14,168 nucleotides of DNA, taken from contig JAOXYB010033885.1 in NCBI GenBank assembly GCA_028565635.1, positions 1 to 14,168 of the forward strand, written 5' to 3'. Position 1 is the stretch's first letter, and each line of letters opens with the position of its first letter. The translations under genes and the position numbers were made by a program. The notes beneath the pieces are model-generated. The model did no database searches and was not told the DNA's origin. It saw nothing but the letters and a program-made list of their open reading frames with translations. The stretch is from Phoronis ovalis. Its lineage: Eukaryota; Phoronida; Phoronidae. Shown piece after piece: positions 1 through 8,012 of the stretch.

Positions 1-720
1 TAAAAATGCTCGATACCGTTCACCGATTGACCCCAAAATTTGAGGAACCCGAGCCATCGTCGATACCTACGATGTGTAAAAAGATCAAGGTTCTACATAT
101 AATATTTTTAAAGATATTTGGTGGACAGACGGACACTGCATGGAGATTTAGTAGTATAGATGTGAAAACATGTTACGCAGTGGTGCGCGAGTATCTGACG
201 CAATTAACGTCGTATATATTTCCTTTTTGGTCGTCGAATGAGTTTATGCTCCTATCTATAAATCGTGTTGGAAAATCTAATTCTTTGCTTTGACTGTAAG
301 GCGTCGTTAATCATATAGTAGAATGGTTATAGAGTCACTCATTCCACAGGTGAGAACGATGTAGTAGCTACAGGCAAATCAAATCTGGAACGTCCGTGAT
401 CAACTCACTGTAATCTAGGTTCGAAGGTGGTTTTGATATCTTTGGGTGAACTGTAAAAACATTTTAGGGGTAAACCTCGCAAAAGTGAGGGCTAACTCCA
501 CCAGGTGGCGCTATTCAACATAACCGCCATGCACAATCCTCAAAATTGCTACAGTAACTGTGAACAACTTGTTGGCCCATGGGGGCCGTTGCAACACTTA
601 GAAGTATGTTTTAGGTGTTGATGAGTTTATATAAAGTTAATCAGACAATATAAGATTAAAATTTTAAAATGGCTGCTACTAAAATCCAATATGGCCACCA
701 GAAATGTTTAATATATCTTT
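1..720. other. Unassigned non-coding stretch
   Basis: I recognise no gene here. The 95-codon reading at 6-293 resembles no known protein and has no supporting splice sites or flanking domain. Small features include the palindrome-like GGCCCATGGGGGCC at 574-587 and a CCACCAGGTGG motif near 501. The last 60 bases (661-712) carry an AAAATGGCTGC / ATATGGCCACC motif pair listed separately. The region ends where reverse-transcriptase coding starts abruptly at 721. Confidence 0.6.
661..712. repeat. AAAATGGC-type dispersed repeat, left of element B
   Basis: The segment contains AAAATGGCTGCTACT followed by CCAATATGGCCACC. Very similar motif pairs occur on the other side of element B, at about 7587-7612 (CAAAATGGCCACTAGAATCC) and 7724-7765 (CAAAATGGCTGCCATTATAT, then CCGCCATTATAT). 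This suggests that B inserted in or beside an older AAAATGGC repeat, or that several copies lie here. The motif is short, so the relationship is tentative. Confidence 0.4.
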
Positions 721-936
721 AAGTCTCCAGGTCCAGATAACGTTTCTGCTGAACATCTTAAGCTTTGTGGTAACATGATAACCGTATTACTTTCATTGCT
801 ATTTACTTCCATGTTAATTCATGGTTATATGCCAGATGATATGATAAACTCTACTATTGTACCTGTTCTTAAAGACAAAGCAGGAATGATTAATGACAAA
901 GATAATTACAGACCTATCGCCATAGCTACAGTTATA
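721..936 (+). pseudogene. Element B reverse transcriptase, N-terminal fragment
   Basis: This is an open reading of 72 codons with no initiator of its own. It encodes the finger region of a non-LTR reverse transcriptase, which would copy element RNA at a nicked chromosomal target. The visible order is GPDNVSAEHLK near the start, a hydrophobic helix with HGYMPDDM, then IVPVLKDKAG and NYRPIAIATV. These are the conserved blocks just before the catalytic palm. The reading breaks off inside a (TATG)n run at 934-950, the 3' tail of the inverted element A. The matching continuation lies over 5 kb away at 6172. The 5' boundary at 721 is abrupt, as expected of 5' truncation during target-primed reverse transcription. 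I am confident in the RT assignment and less so in the exact ends. Confidence 0.85.
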
Positions 937-1149
937 TGTATGTATGTATATTCGTTTATTATAGGGACAATTAAGTAATGTACAAACAATTTTTAAACAA
1001 ACAAATGTACAATGAATGAGTATATATACATTTACCCAGCCCGAATGGGCTTATTTGTCACTTTGAACAATAGAAATTATAAACGAGAACAGGTGAAAAA
1101 TAGCTGTTCACAAAGACAAATACATTATTTATAAAGTAATTTACATCGC
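934..1149 (-). other. Element A 3' untranslated end with hairpin and TACA tail
   Basis: On the minus strand the last part of A is AT-rich and non-coding. It carries a hairpin (AGCCC, 4-base loop, GGGCT; plus-strand 1038-1051) and ends in TACATACATACATAT, seen on the plus strand as TATG repeats at 934-950. In target-primed retrotransposons the 3' end is what the RT recognises, so hairpin plus tail is a plausible recognition structure. The exact end is uncertain by a few bases because the tail abuts the interrupted B codon. Confidence 0.65.
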
Positions 1150-2282
1150 AAATTTTAAGCTTGTTTAATAAATTTTGCCAACTGTCTTTGACCTATGATC
1201 TAACAGAAACTGTAATTTACTCATATCTTCAAAATCAATAAAAACTGCATTTTCATTTACCAATCAAGTCAAACAGGTCTCTTCGTATATCATCATATAT
1301 GCTACATTAAAAAATGAAATACATCTCATGTTCTATGGCACCAGATTTACAACAGGGACAATTAAAGTCTTTCCTCTACAGGCATGTTTATATAACGACC
1401 AGTCTCAATATAAGTAATTGGTAATACTATACACCCGAACGAAATTGAGCAAGGAAAGACCTTTCAGATCTAGACAAAATATTCATTAAAACATATTTTT
1501 CAGTCTCAAATTGTTTTTTGAAAAGTATATAAGTACGGAGTTTTCGTTTATGAATAACACTTTCAGCCCACACATTTTTAGATATTTCAATCTATCCTCA
1601 GCCATGGTCAAATTACATTCTGTTAATTCTCTATTTGATTCACACTGGATTTCACTAAAAACGTTTTTAATATCAGCAGTCCAGTTATTTTTATAAAATA
1701 ATACTATAATCCCAAAGAAAGACTTTTTTTGTTAATCGATGCTCGGGAAGTCTAATAATTCTGTTCCACAAAAGTAAAATATTAAGTTTCCTTCTGTTTA
1801 AACAAGGTATCCACCCCATGTCTCCAGTTATTACATGGTTTGGAGTAAAGCGATTTACACCAAGAAAAAAGCATATAGCTCTATTTTGAATTGAGTTACA
1901 CTTTTGAAAATCTTTATATCCCCACACCCCAGATCAATAATCCATTATCGGGACAACGCACAAATTGTATAATTTTGTAAAAGTATTGAAACCAAGGTTT
2001 CTGATGCTACGAAATTTTGTAATAATGTCCCCTAAGGGTCTTCCTGATAAATCTGAAAGAGTTGTAGCTGTATCAGTGAATTCCAAGTGCTCATCCATAA
2101 TAACTCCAAGATATTTATAGTATGATTTATACTCAACCTTCACTGTACCCATTATAAATTCAAACTATCTTTCACATGAATTTGGACGAAAGTGGACTAC
2201 CTGGGTTTTAGAATTGTTCACTACCATACGCCATTTTTTACACCATGAATGTACTAAATCTAACATTTGTTGCATATGCAAT
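1150..2282 (-). pseudogene. Element A polyprotein, thumb and C-terminal part
   Basis: This is the minus-strand continuation of the RT after the interruption by element C. It starts with QQMLDLVHSWCKKWRMVVN (2200-2270), the block that normally follows the YADD region, then VVHFRPNSCER and an in-frame TAG at 2165-2167. YKYLGVIMDEH, LGDIITKFRSIRNLGF and LYNLCVVPIMDY follow to a TGA at 1934-1936, then in the same frame SGVWGYKDFQKCNSIQNRA and GDMGWIPCLNRRKL to about 1700. Further down, in shifted frames, LRTYILFKKQFETEKYVLMN and SRSERSLLAQFRSGV are visible. A Cys/His-rich segment (CPCCKSGAIEHEM, about 1320-1370) and YDDIRRDLFDLI close the protein. Several frameshifts and stops are present. The C-terminal Cys motif may be a nucleic-acid-binding knuckle, which is inference. 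Confidence 0.85.
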
Positions 2283-2292
2283 CCTTACCAAA
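2283..2292 (+). repeat. Element C left terminal inverted repeat
   Basis: CCTTACCAAA is a perfect 10-base match to the reverse complement of the right end. Similarity stops immediately inside. Confidence 0.7.
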
Positions 2293-2693
2293 CAGAACTG
2301 CTATTATGCCAGTTTACTAGCAGTTTTTGACCAGTTCACTAGCTGCCTGTTTAGCAGTTTCTTAGCAGTTACAGATTTTAAACTGAATCCATCAACTGTT
2401 GCTAACTACCACCACAACAGTTGAAAGCAGTTACAATTAGCAGTTTTCAGTTGATTAAAATCCACTTATATGATAACAGTTATAGTAACAGTTTTGAAAA
2501 TATACCAGTTTATTAGCAGTTTTTGACCAGTTCATTGCCTGTTTATCAGTTTCTTAGCAGTTACAGATTTTAAACTGAATCCATCAACTATTGATAACTG
2601 CCATCATAACAATTGACAGCAGTTACAATTAGCAGTTTTCAGCTGATTAAAAACCTCTTATATGATAGCAGTTCTGGTAACAGTTTTGAAAAT
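2293..2693 (+). repeat. Element C left subterminal array: two 196-bp direct repeats rich in CAGTT
   Basis: The copy at 2309-2504 begins CCAGTTTACTAGCAG and the copy at 2505-2693 begins CCAGTTTATTAGCAG. The two align along their whole length with scattered substitutions and small indels. Both include CAGTTACAGATTTTAAACTG and end CAGTTTTGAAAATA. About 20 CAGTT pentamers occur, often as AGCAGTT. Iterated subterminal motifs in DNA transposons commonly bind transposase, but that role here is inference. Confidence 0.8.
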
Positions 2694-3635
2694 AGTTATT
2701 AACAATTCACCAATCAAATCATTGAAAAGAGTCAGGTGTCATTTGGGAACCAAATTTCAAATATGGCTGATAGAACTAACAGCTCTATGTAACTTGCAAG
2801 TTGATTTTAAAGAAATAGTAAACTTATCATCTGCAAGCTCTCACAGAAGAATACAGTTTGCATTCATGAAGAATTAGAGAATCTGTAGAAGTAAATTTTA
2901 CCCTTAAAAGTATTTTTGAAAGTGGTAAAATGTAGCTATATGTTTTATAAGTTAACATGTAGATTATTCAAATTTTACTTAATAGTTTTCTTGTCTTTTA
3001 GGTTCACTAACTACAACATAATTTAATTATAATATATACCCTTATATTTATTTACAAGTTGAACAGAAGCACCCATTGAGGATAATTTATTAGCTTTATA
3101 TAGCAAACCAACATATTTTTTTACATGTTTTATGCTTATAGATAAACCATTTGGTAATGTAGCTTGGAAGGCCATCTCTCTTCCCCACTCACCAACATGC
3201 TGAATTGTTTTAAATTCACCAGCCAGCCAAATATGTGGGGCACTCTATCCGCCAGCTTAAATTTGCAAAAGATGTTTTCTGGGGTTTCACCCTTAAATAA
3301 ATCATTTAACTGTGTGGATGTGGCGAATCAGATCTTTTCCCCATTAGAAGCAGGATAAACTGTTTATGAGTTGCCAACTAACCAGACTTTCTGGGGACAG
3401 ATTCGAAGGGTGCTTCCGAGTTGATGTATACATACTATGTTTTAACAAGTAAGATCAATCTCTTTATGTATGAATTGAATAACTATAAATTTGAATAGAA
3501 GCTAGATCCTGAACAAATGTTAAAACAGCTAGACTATAATTAAACATATATATTTGCAAGCTACTTTTTGTTTTGATGACTTGAAAAAAGTACTGTAAAA
3601 GGTAAATTTATTTTGTTTTATGCTTGACATGATTT
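2694..3635. other. Element C interior, left part; no recognisable gene
   Basis: AT-rich sequence without a recognised domain. Short readings at 2662-2877 (plus) and 3164-3358 (plus) show no family resemblance. A 63-codon open minus-strand stretch (3139-3327) has a more protein-like composition (KFKLADRVPHIFGWLVNL) and contains a good splice-donor-like GTGAGT, but it cannot be assigned. It could be a remnant of a transposase or of captured host sequence. Confidence 0.4.
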
Positions 3636-3997
3636 AGGCCTACCTAACAAGTGCAGACTCGAACCGTCAATCTGCACTCGCGCACCTGTTTCCTACCATT
3701 CGAACCCCTTTTCCGGATTTCACACCGAAATTCCTACTACTCGAACCATAATTTTTGTAGACTTGCACAAGTCGCTAGCAACTCGTACAGGTTTTCGGAG
3801 ACTCGAACACTTGTCGAACAGCAGGTCCGAGTCTCCGAAAATCTGTACGAGTTCATGGCGACTTGTGCGAGTCTACAGAAATGGGAGTTCGAATAGCAGG
3901 AATTTCGATGCGAAACCTGGAAAAGGGGTTCGAATGGTAGGAAACAGGTGCGTGAGTGTGGATTGATGGTTCGAGTTTATGCTGGTTAGGTAGGCCT
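3636..3997. mobile_element. Element D: 362-bp foldback (palindromic) element
   Basis: The left arm (3636-3808) and right arm (3825-3997) are near-perfect reverse complements with no net gap, around a 16-base centre. Both outer ends read AGGCCTACCTAAC on their respective strands. Inner parts match through ACCTGTTTCCTACCATTCG and TTTTCGGAGACTCG, with scattered substitutions. It is much richer in CG dinucleotides than the surroundings. It has no coding capacity; the open readings across it are by-products of the palindrome. It resembles a foldback or MITE-type element inside element C. A partial second copy lies at 13550-13646. No convincing target duplication is visible. Confidence 0.82.
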
Positions 3998-4384
3998 GTG
4001 AATAAATATTTAGTCTATATATTTCTTAGTATTTTTAGCTGTCTAATGTACTTTATTGATTGTTTGCTTGCCGTTTTCTATATACAACTCACCAGTAGGC
4101 TATAATCTTAATAGCTGAATATTGTGTCTTGTATGTTTCGATTTGGCAACAGTTAATTATATTGGGGTCCTTGTGTCAAAATTTTAAACCGTATGTATAT
4201 GTACCATCAGTTATATTATGTGACATTAAGGCCATTAATTTACATGCTCACCAATTAGTTAATCTTAACAGCTGAATAGATAGCAAACAATTGTCTTGTT
4301 TATTTTAAAACCCTCATAAGTGTTTTATTTTATTTTGTCATGGTTTTAAATTATATATGTATATTGTAATTGGGTGAGCTATGT
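3998..4384. other. Element C interior, right part; nothing recognised
   Basis: AT-rich sequence between the foldback and the right CAGTT array. No open reading frame, RNA gene or repeat was recognised apart from isolated TATATGTATAT runs. Confidence 0.5.
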
Positions 4385-4732
4385 TAGTTAGCAGTTAAGT
4401 AGCTGTTCTGGCAACTGCCATCATAGCAGCTAAAACTAATTTACATATTTCTGCCTTAGAACTGCTATCGAACTGATACTGCTACAAAACTGCCATCATA
4501 GCAGTTCTGGCAACTGCCATCATAGCAGTTCACAGCAGTTAACTGCTAAAACTAATTTACATATAAAACTGCAATAAACTGTTATCGAAGTGTTATCGAA
4601 CTGCTATCGAACTGCTACTGTTATAAAACTGCTGTATTGGAATGTATTGTATGGCAAGTGAAATAACTGTAATAAAACTGTTGAAAACTGCTAAAGAAAC
4701 TGCTGTAGAACTGTTGAATAACTGCCTCCCAC
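4385..4732 (-). repeat. Element C right subterminal array rich in AACTG
   Basis: About 17 AACTG pentamers occur (CAGTT on the other strand), inverted relative to the left array. The block GTTCTGGCAACTGCCATC, continuing to AACTAATTTACATAT, occurs twice (starting 4405 and 4504), a direct repeat of about 99 bp. The segment also holds small palindromes such as AACTGCCATCATAGCAGTT and runs of TATCGAACTGC. Confidence 0.75.
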
Positions 4733-4742
4733 TTTGGTAAGG
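4733..4742 (-). repeat. Element C right terminal inverted repeat
   Basis: TTTGGTAAGG, the exact reverse complement of 2283-2292. Element A coding resumes directly beyond it with the codons for MKHT. Confidence 0.7.
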
Positions 4743-6171
4743 GTATGTTTCATTTCTGTTAATAAAACAATACCATCAGCATACAGTAAAATTGAAACCA
4801 TTGAGTCCCCCACCTTCACACTTATACTTAAATAGTTTATCTCCACGGCTAAATCATTCAAGAACAATGCAAATAATGTAGGAGATAAAGTATCCCCTTG
4901 GCACACTCCACTCTCAGGGGTGAACCAGTCTGTTACTTTTCCCATTGAGATTAATACAACAAAGGGGTGTCTTATAGATCACTTTGATAGCTCTATATAA
5001 TTTACCATGAAATCCATTTAAAAGCAATTTATAAAACATAATATCATGATTTACCCAATCAAAATTTTTTCATATCTATAAATGTTGCAAAGGCGGGAAG
5101 TCTCATTGATTTTCTTGTACGTATAATGGTAGATAATACATATATATGATCAATACAGGCTCGAGCCCTGCGGAAGCCATTTTGTTTATCGATCAAGAGA
5201 TCACCCTCATCACAAAATGTCATAATTCTATTATTTAAAATAACACTATATAATGTATAAGCATTTGATAGCAAACTGATTCCTCTATAATTAAGGGGAA
5301 CTCTAGGGTCATCAGTCGAATGTTTTGGAATTGGTATATACTATTACAGATTTAGACCACACTGAGGGCATAAGCCATGATCGAACTTCACATGAAATAG
5401 ATGCCTTAAAATTTTAGTGGTTTCATTATTTTTCATTACTTCATATGGGATATTATCTATATCAACAGCTTCATTATTTTTGGCATTTAGTGCAACCCTG
5501 TTAACTTCTTCAACTGTGATTACCTGATTTAAAGTGACATTTCCAACAGTATTTGGCTGATCAGATAACTCAAGTTGCTTTTTCAAATCACATATACTAT
5601 CATAAAATTGATCATCAAAATAATTTTTCATCTATTTAAAACATCATGTATGTTTTTTGAAACTTCTTTATTCGTCCCAATAATTTCCAGTGGAATTTCC
5701 TTATTACTTTTTAGTCCAAGATTTGCAATATAATTCCAAAAGGCTTTTGGATCATTTGTATTTAACGTTTCAATATGACTCTGTAGATTTTGCTCATATG
5801 CACGTTCACTTTTTCTAAGCTGTTTGTCAAAATCACACTGGGCATTTATAAATTGTTTTTTGTTCTCAGCCCACTAATTAGAACTATTTTTTTTTAATTT
5901 TAAATATTGTTTCTCTCTATCTTTCAGATTTTTCCATAACCTAGCCAGTTCCTCATTCCAATAGGGTTTATTTTGCTTCAACCTTTTTCTGGTTTTCCTA
6001 CTAGGATAGTAATCCCTATAGTCCAAGTTTCTATCCATTTCATCAAATACAACTCCAGTGAAGTATTCATATAAAGAATCAATATCATTCTGAATTTGGC
6101 GACATTGCAAAATCTGATCAGTCAACTCTGTTAGTGGATATTTATAGTGATTGTCCAAAGTCTGATGGAAA
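4743..6171 (-). pseudogene. Element A polyprotein, linker and RT part
   Basis: On the minus strand the sequence gives YWNEELARLWKNLKDRE (about 5920-5980), an in-frame TAG at 5874-5876, then DPKAFWNYIANLGLKSN near 5700-5750. A one-base deletion near 5633 shifts frame into EITVEEV-like linker sequence with NEAVDIDNIPYEVMKN (about 5430-5480). A second frame change near 5340 leads to IPIPKHSTDDPRVP and NYRGISLLSNAYTLY (5260-5310). NGFRRARACIDHI and FATFIDMKK follow, holding the first catalytic Asp. A third indel near 5058 leads to FDWVNHDIMFYKLL, then GVCQGDTLSPTLF and LLYADGIVLL. The YADD box is YADG, so a catalytic Asp is missing. At least one stop and three frameshifts make this a dead copy. 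The segment ends at 4743, where element C begins. Confidence 0.87.
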
Positions 6172-6762
6172 GTATCTAAAATATTTGAAAGTGTCTTGCT
6201 CACTCGCTGCGAAGATTATTTGTATACTATTGATTGTCAAATTGGTTTTAAAAAGAAGCACTCCACAGACATGGCACTATACTTAATAAGGAAAATTGTT
6301 AATTATTACAAGCTTCACAGGACACCTGTATTTATTTTATTCCTGGATGCTTCCAAGACTTTTGATAGAGTCAATCACTGGTCATTATTTGATAAATTAA
6401 TAAAGTGTGGAGTACCATCTTATATAGTTAGAATCCTTATGTTCTGGTATAGAAACCAGTTGGTTAATGTTAGATGGGGATCTTCCCTTTCTGAATATTT
6501 TTCATGCAATAATGGTGTTAGACAAGGTGGACTTTTATCACCATATCTATTTAATATTTATTTAGATGATATTAGTAGTAGGCTTTGCGGCTTAAATGTT
6601 TGTTGCAGAATTGGCAAACATTTTGTAAACCATATACTACATGCTGTTGATATGTGTATTAATAGCCCTACAGCTAAAGGACTTAAGTCTATTATTAATA
6701 TTTGTGAATCTATGGCCAGAGAACATGATATTTGTATAATCCTAAGAAAACCAAATGCATGA
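6172..6762 (+). pseudogene. Element B reverse transcriptase, palm/catalytic fragment
   Basis: The reading resumes with VSKIFESVLLTR and runs open to 6762, ending at a frameshift. The visible RT blocks in order are IGFKKKHSTDMALYL, FLDASKTFDRVNHW (first catalytic Asp), then NNGVRQGGLLSPYLFN (the conserved RQG..LSP block). The expected YADD active-site box reads HAVD, so one of its two aspartates and the tyrosine are lost and the enzyme would be inactive. The true coding frame continues upstream of the TTG at 6196, so no start codon should be assigned. The first bases also lie antisense to the edge of element A. A single-base indel near 6735 moves the continuation into another frame. Confidence 0.88.
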
Positions 6763-7295
6763 TTTTTGCTCCCTGTAAAGACTATTTCAGTTCTGTTCCT
6801 GTTATATTTATTAATAATACTGTTGTATCTTGTGTCAATGAATTTCATTACTTGGGCTACATATTGACAACTAACTACTACGATGATACTGATATCAAAA
6901 GATGCATTCGCTCCCTTTATACTAGAGCCAATACCTTAGAAAATTTTATTTCTGCTCTTTTGAAGTAAACAAGATGTTGTTTTTAAGTTGCAATGTATTG
7001 CCCTCATTTATGGTGCAATTATCATACTTCTTGTCGTAGTGCGTTTGATAAACTTAGAGTAGCATATAATACTGCCTTCAGAATGTTATTTAATATTTCA
7101 ACTATTAATACTAGTACTAGCGAATACTTTGTGCTTTACAATATTCCCACGTTCTTTGCTTTACTTCGTAAAAATATGTCTGGTTTTAAACTCAAAATTT
7201 GTAATCACCACAATGCGATTATTTATAACGTGTATAACAGCGAATGTTTTATTGTTTCTCCTATGCTTAGACATTGGAGAAAATCCTTGTATTAG
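6732..7295 (+). pseudogene. Element B RT thumb and C-terminal region, frameshifted
   Basis: After the frameshift the protein continues in one frame from 6732 to a TAG ending at 7295. It begins with NPKKTKCMIF, then NEFHYLGYIL and DDTDIKRCIRSLYTRAN, which are post-catalytic blocks typical of this RT family. In-frame TAA codons at 6966-6968 and shortly after (about 6983) split it. The second part holds YCPHLWCNY, FDKLRVAYNTAFRML and RHWRKSLY, matching the usual C-terminus. No DNA-binding or RNase H domain is visible. Two stops plus a frameshift mark an old, non-functional copy. Confidence 0.82.
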
Positions 7296-7450
7296 TGTGT
7301 TAGATATTCATTTAGTGTCACTACTGTATATATTCATAGTTATAAGTATATTTATGATGTATATTTATGTAGCACTTTATTTATTTTTAGTCCTATTGTA
7401 ATTAACTTTGTATGAACTTTTTTTAGTTTGAAATAAAACAATATCATATC
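7296..7450 (+). other. Element B 3' untranslated tail
   Basis: Between the last RT codon and unrelated sequence lies about 150 bases of AT-rich DNA ending in TTGAAATAAAACAATATC. It contains a polyadenylation-like AATAAA at about 7432. There is no long poly-A run, consistent with families whose 3' end carries short tandem repeats. The exact end is uncertain. Confidence 0.5.
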
Positions 7451-7884
7451 CTGGCTTCTAGTTATTGTACAAATGCTGCTTTGGTGACAAGGAATAGTTT
7501 CAAATGGGAAAAGATCATTTAATAGCATTTAAACAATGACATAGTATGCTGTGAAGAAATAGCAGTAATTTTTTGTAGCACTATTCAAAATGGCCACTAG
7601 AATCCACATAACTGCCAGTGTGAACTCAATGGCTGGCACATTGAAGTCACTACAGCATCCAAAAGCAACTTTTTGGCTCTGATGTTTATTACAGGTAACC
7701 AGATAACATCAGACTGTAATTTCAAAATGGCTGCCATTATATTCCAGTAAGCCGCCATTATATATTGTCTTTCAGTGTTGTTTTGGTGACTAAACATGCA
7801 TAGGTTTGTGGCAAATACCATGGCCCATAAGAGCATACTTGTCAAGTTGCAAGAATTTTTGGGAGGGAGATTTTTTATAAATTT
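7451..7884. repeat. Non-coding stretch with AAAATGGC-type repeats
   Basis: No gene recognised. It holds CAAAATGGCCACTAGAATCC near 7587 and CAAAATGGCTGCCATTATAT near 7724. A further GCCGCCATTATAT follows shortly after, making a small direct repeat of GCCATTATAT. These resemble the motif pair at 661-712. The 82-codon minus-strand reading at 7597-7845 shows no protein family and is judged fortuitous. Confidence 0.45.
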
Positions 7885-8012
7885 CGATCGCGGGCCAGCT
7901 ACACCTGGCCCAAGGCAGCTGGCGCCCGGCCTTTTGACGCATATGAGGAATGAATGTAGGCGGGGGTTGCCCTCTCGAGCAGGGGGGTGTGAGAGACTAA
8001 CTCTCTCGATAA
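7885..8012. other. GC-rich patch with inverted repeat
   Basis: About 130 bases of GC-rich sequence in an AT-rich setting. It contains a perfect 7-bp stem, GGGCCAG (7892-7898) and CTGGCCC (7905-7911), with a 6-base loop. CAGCTGGCGCCCGGCC follows, then a CTCTCGAGCAGGGGGGTGTG stretch. The minus-strand reading through it is open but unrecognised. It may be a fragment of a different repeat or element. Confidence 0.45.

Larger units (their letters stand above)
2283..4742. mobile_element. Element C: candidate non-autonomous DNA transposon with CAGTT-rich ends
   Basis: This 2460-bp unit interrupts element A exactly between its YADD-like block and its QQMLDLVHSWC block, so it is an insertion. It starts with CCTTACCAAA (2283-2292) and ends with the reverse complement TTTGGTAAGG (4733-4742). 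The pentamer CAGTT is packed into both ends: about 20 forward copies in the left 410 bp and about 17 reverse copies (AACTG) in the right 350 bp. The arrays thus face inward in opposite orientation. No transposase is recognisable inside. A target-site duplication is not clear: flanking ATATGCAAT and GTATGTTTC share only TATG. The superfamily is unknown to me; short TIRs with subterminal repeats suggest a cut-and-paste element moved in trans. Confidence 0.72.
934..6171 (-). mobile_element. Element A: 5'-truncated non-LTR retrotransposon inserted into B
   Basis: Read on the minus strand from 6171 down, this element gives an endonuclease-RT linker, a full set of RT blocks, and a C-terminal Cys-rich region. 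It then has a 3' untranslated end with a hairpin (1038-1051) and a (TACA)n-like tail (plus-strand TATG repeats at 934-950). It is interrupted at 2283-4742 by element C, leaving about 2.8 kb of A. The family differs from B: its motif is NYRGISLLS rather than NYRPIA. The 5' truncation falls in the linker, so the endonuclease is absent. The short-repeat tail instead of poly-A fits CR1/L2-like retroposition, but the clade is uncertain. Confidence 0.85.
721..7440 (+). mobile_element. Element B: non-LTR retrotransposon, interrupted by nested insertions
   Basis: Two plus-strand reverse-transcriptase pieces, 721-936 and 6172-7295, fit together as one protein. The first stops after NYRPIAIATV. The second starts with SKIFESVLLTR, which is what follows that motif in reverse transcriptases of this type. 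The intervening bases are a minus-strand element of a different family. B is 5'-truncated: the endonuclease and the start of the RT are missing. It ends in an AT-rich 3' tail with AATAAAA near 7432. The copy is dead, with frameshift, stop codons and a damaged catalytic motif. The family is probably in the CR1/L2-like part of the non-LTR tree, but I cannot place it precisely. Target-site duplications were not convincingly found; AATATATC before 721 and AATATCATATC near 7439 are weak candidates. Confidence 0.85.

Noticed and set aside
6-293. 95-codon open reading on the plus strand
   Set aside because: No recognisable domain, no splice or promoter context, and length is within what chance gives in this window.
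300-360. Possible tRNA-like A box near TGGTTATAGAG
   Set aside because: It fails the A-box consensus and no cloverleaf or matching B box follows.
963-1365. 12-base direct repeat AGGGACAATTAA at 963 and 1354
   Set aside because: Too short to carry weight in AT-rich sequence; no wider similarity around the two sites.
721-2282. Opposite-strand RT fragments read as a twin-priming 5' inversion of one element
   Set aside because: The 3' tail of the minus-strand element faces the plus-strand fragment, which is the wrong arrangement for twin priming. The two RTs also differ in family motifs (NYRPIA versus NYRGIS), and the plus-strand fragment continues at 6172.
3651-3966. Two overlapping plus-strand readings over the foldback
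   Set aside because: They are by-products of the palindrome and show no protein family.
6558-6848. 96-codon minus-strand reading
   Set aside because: It is the antisense shadow of the element B RT.
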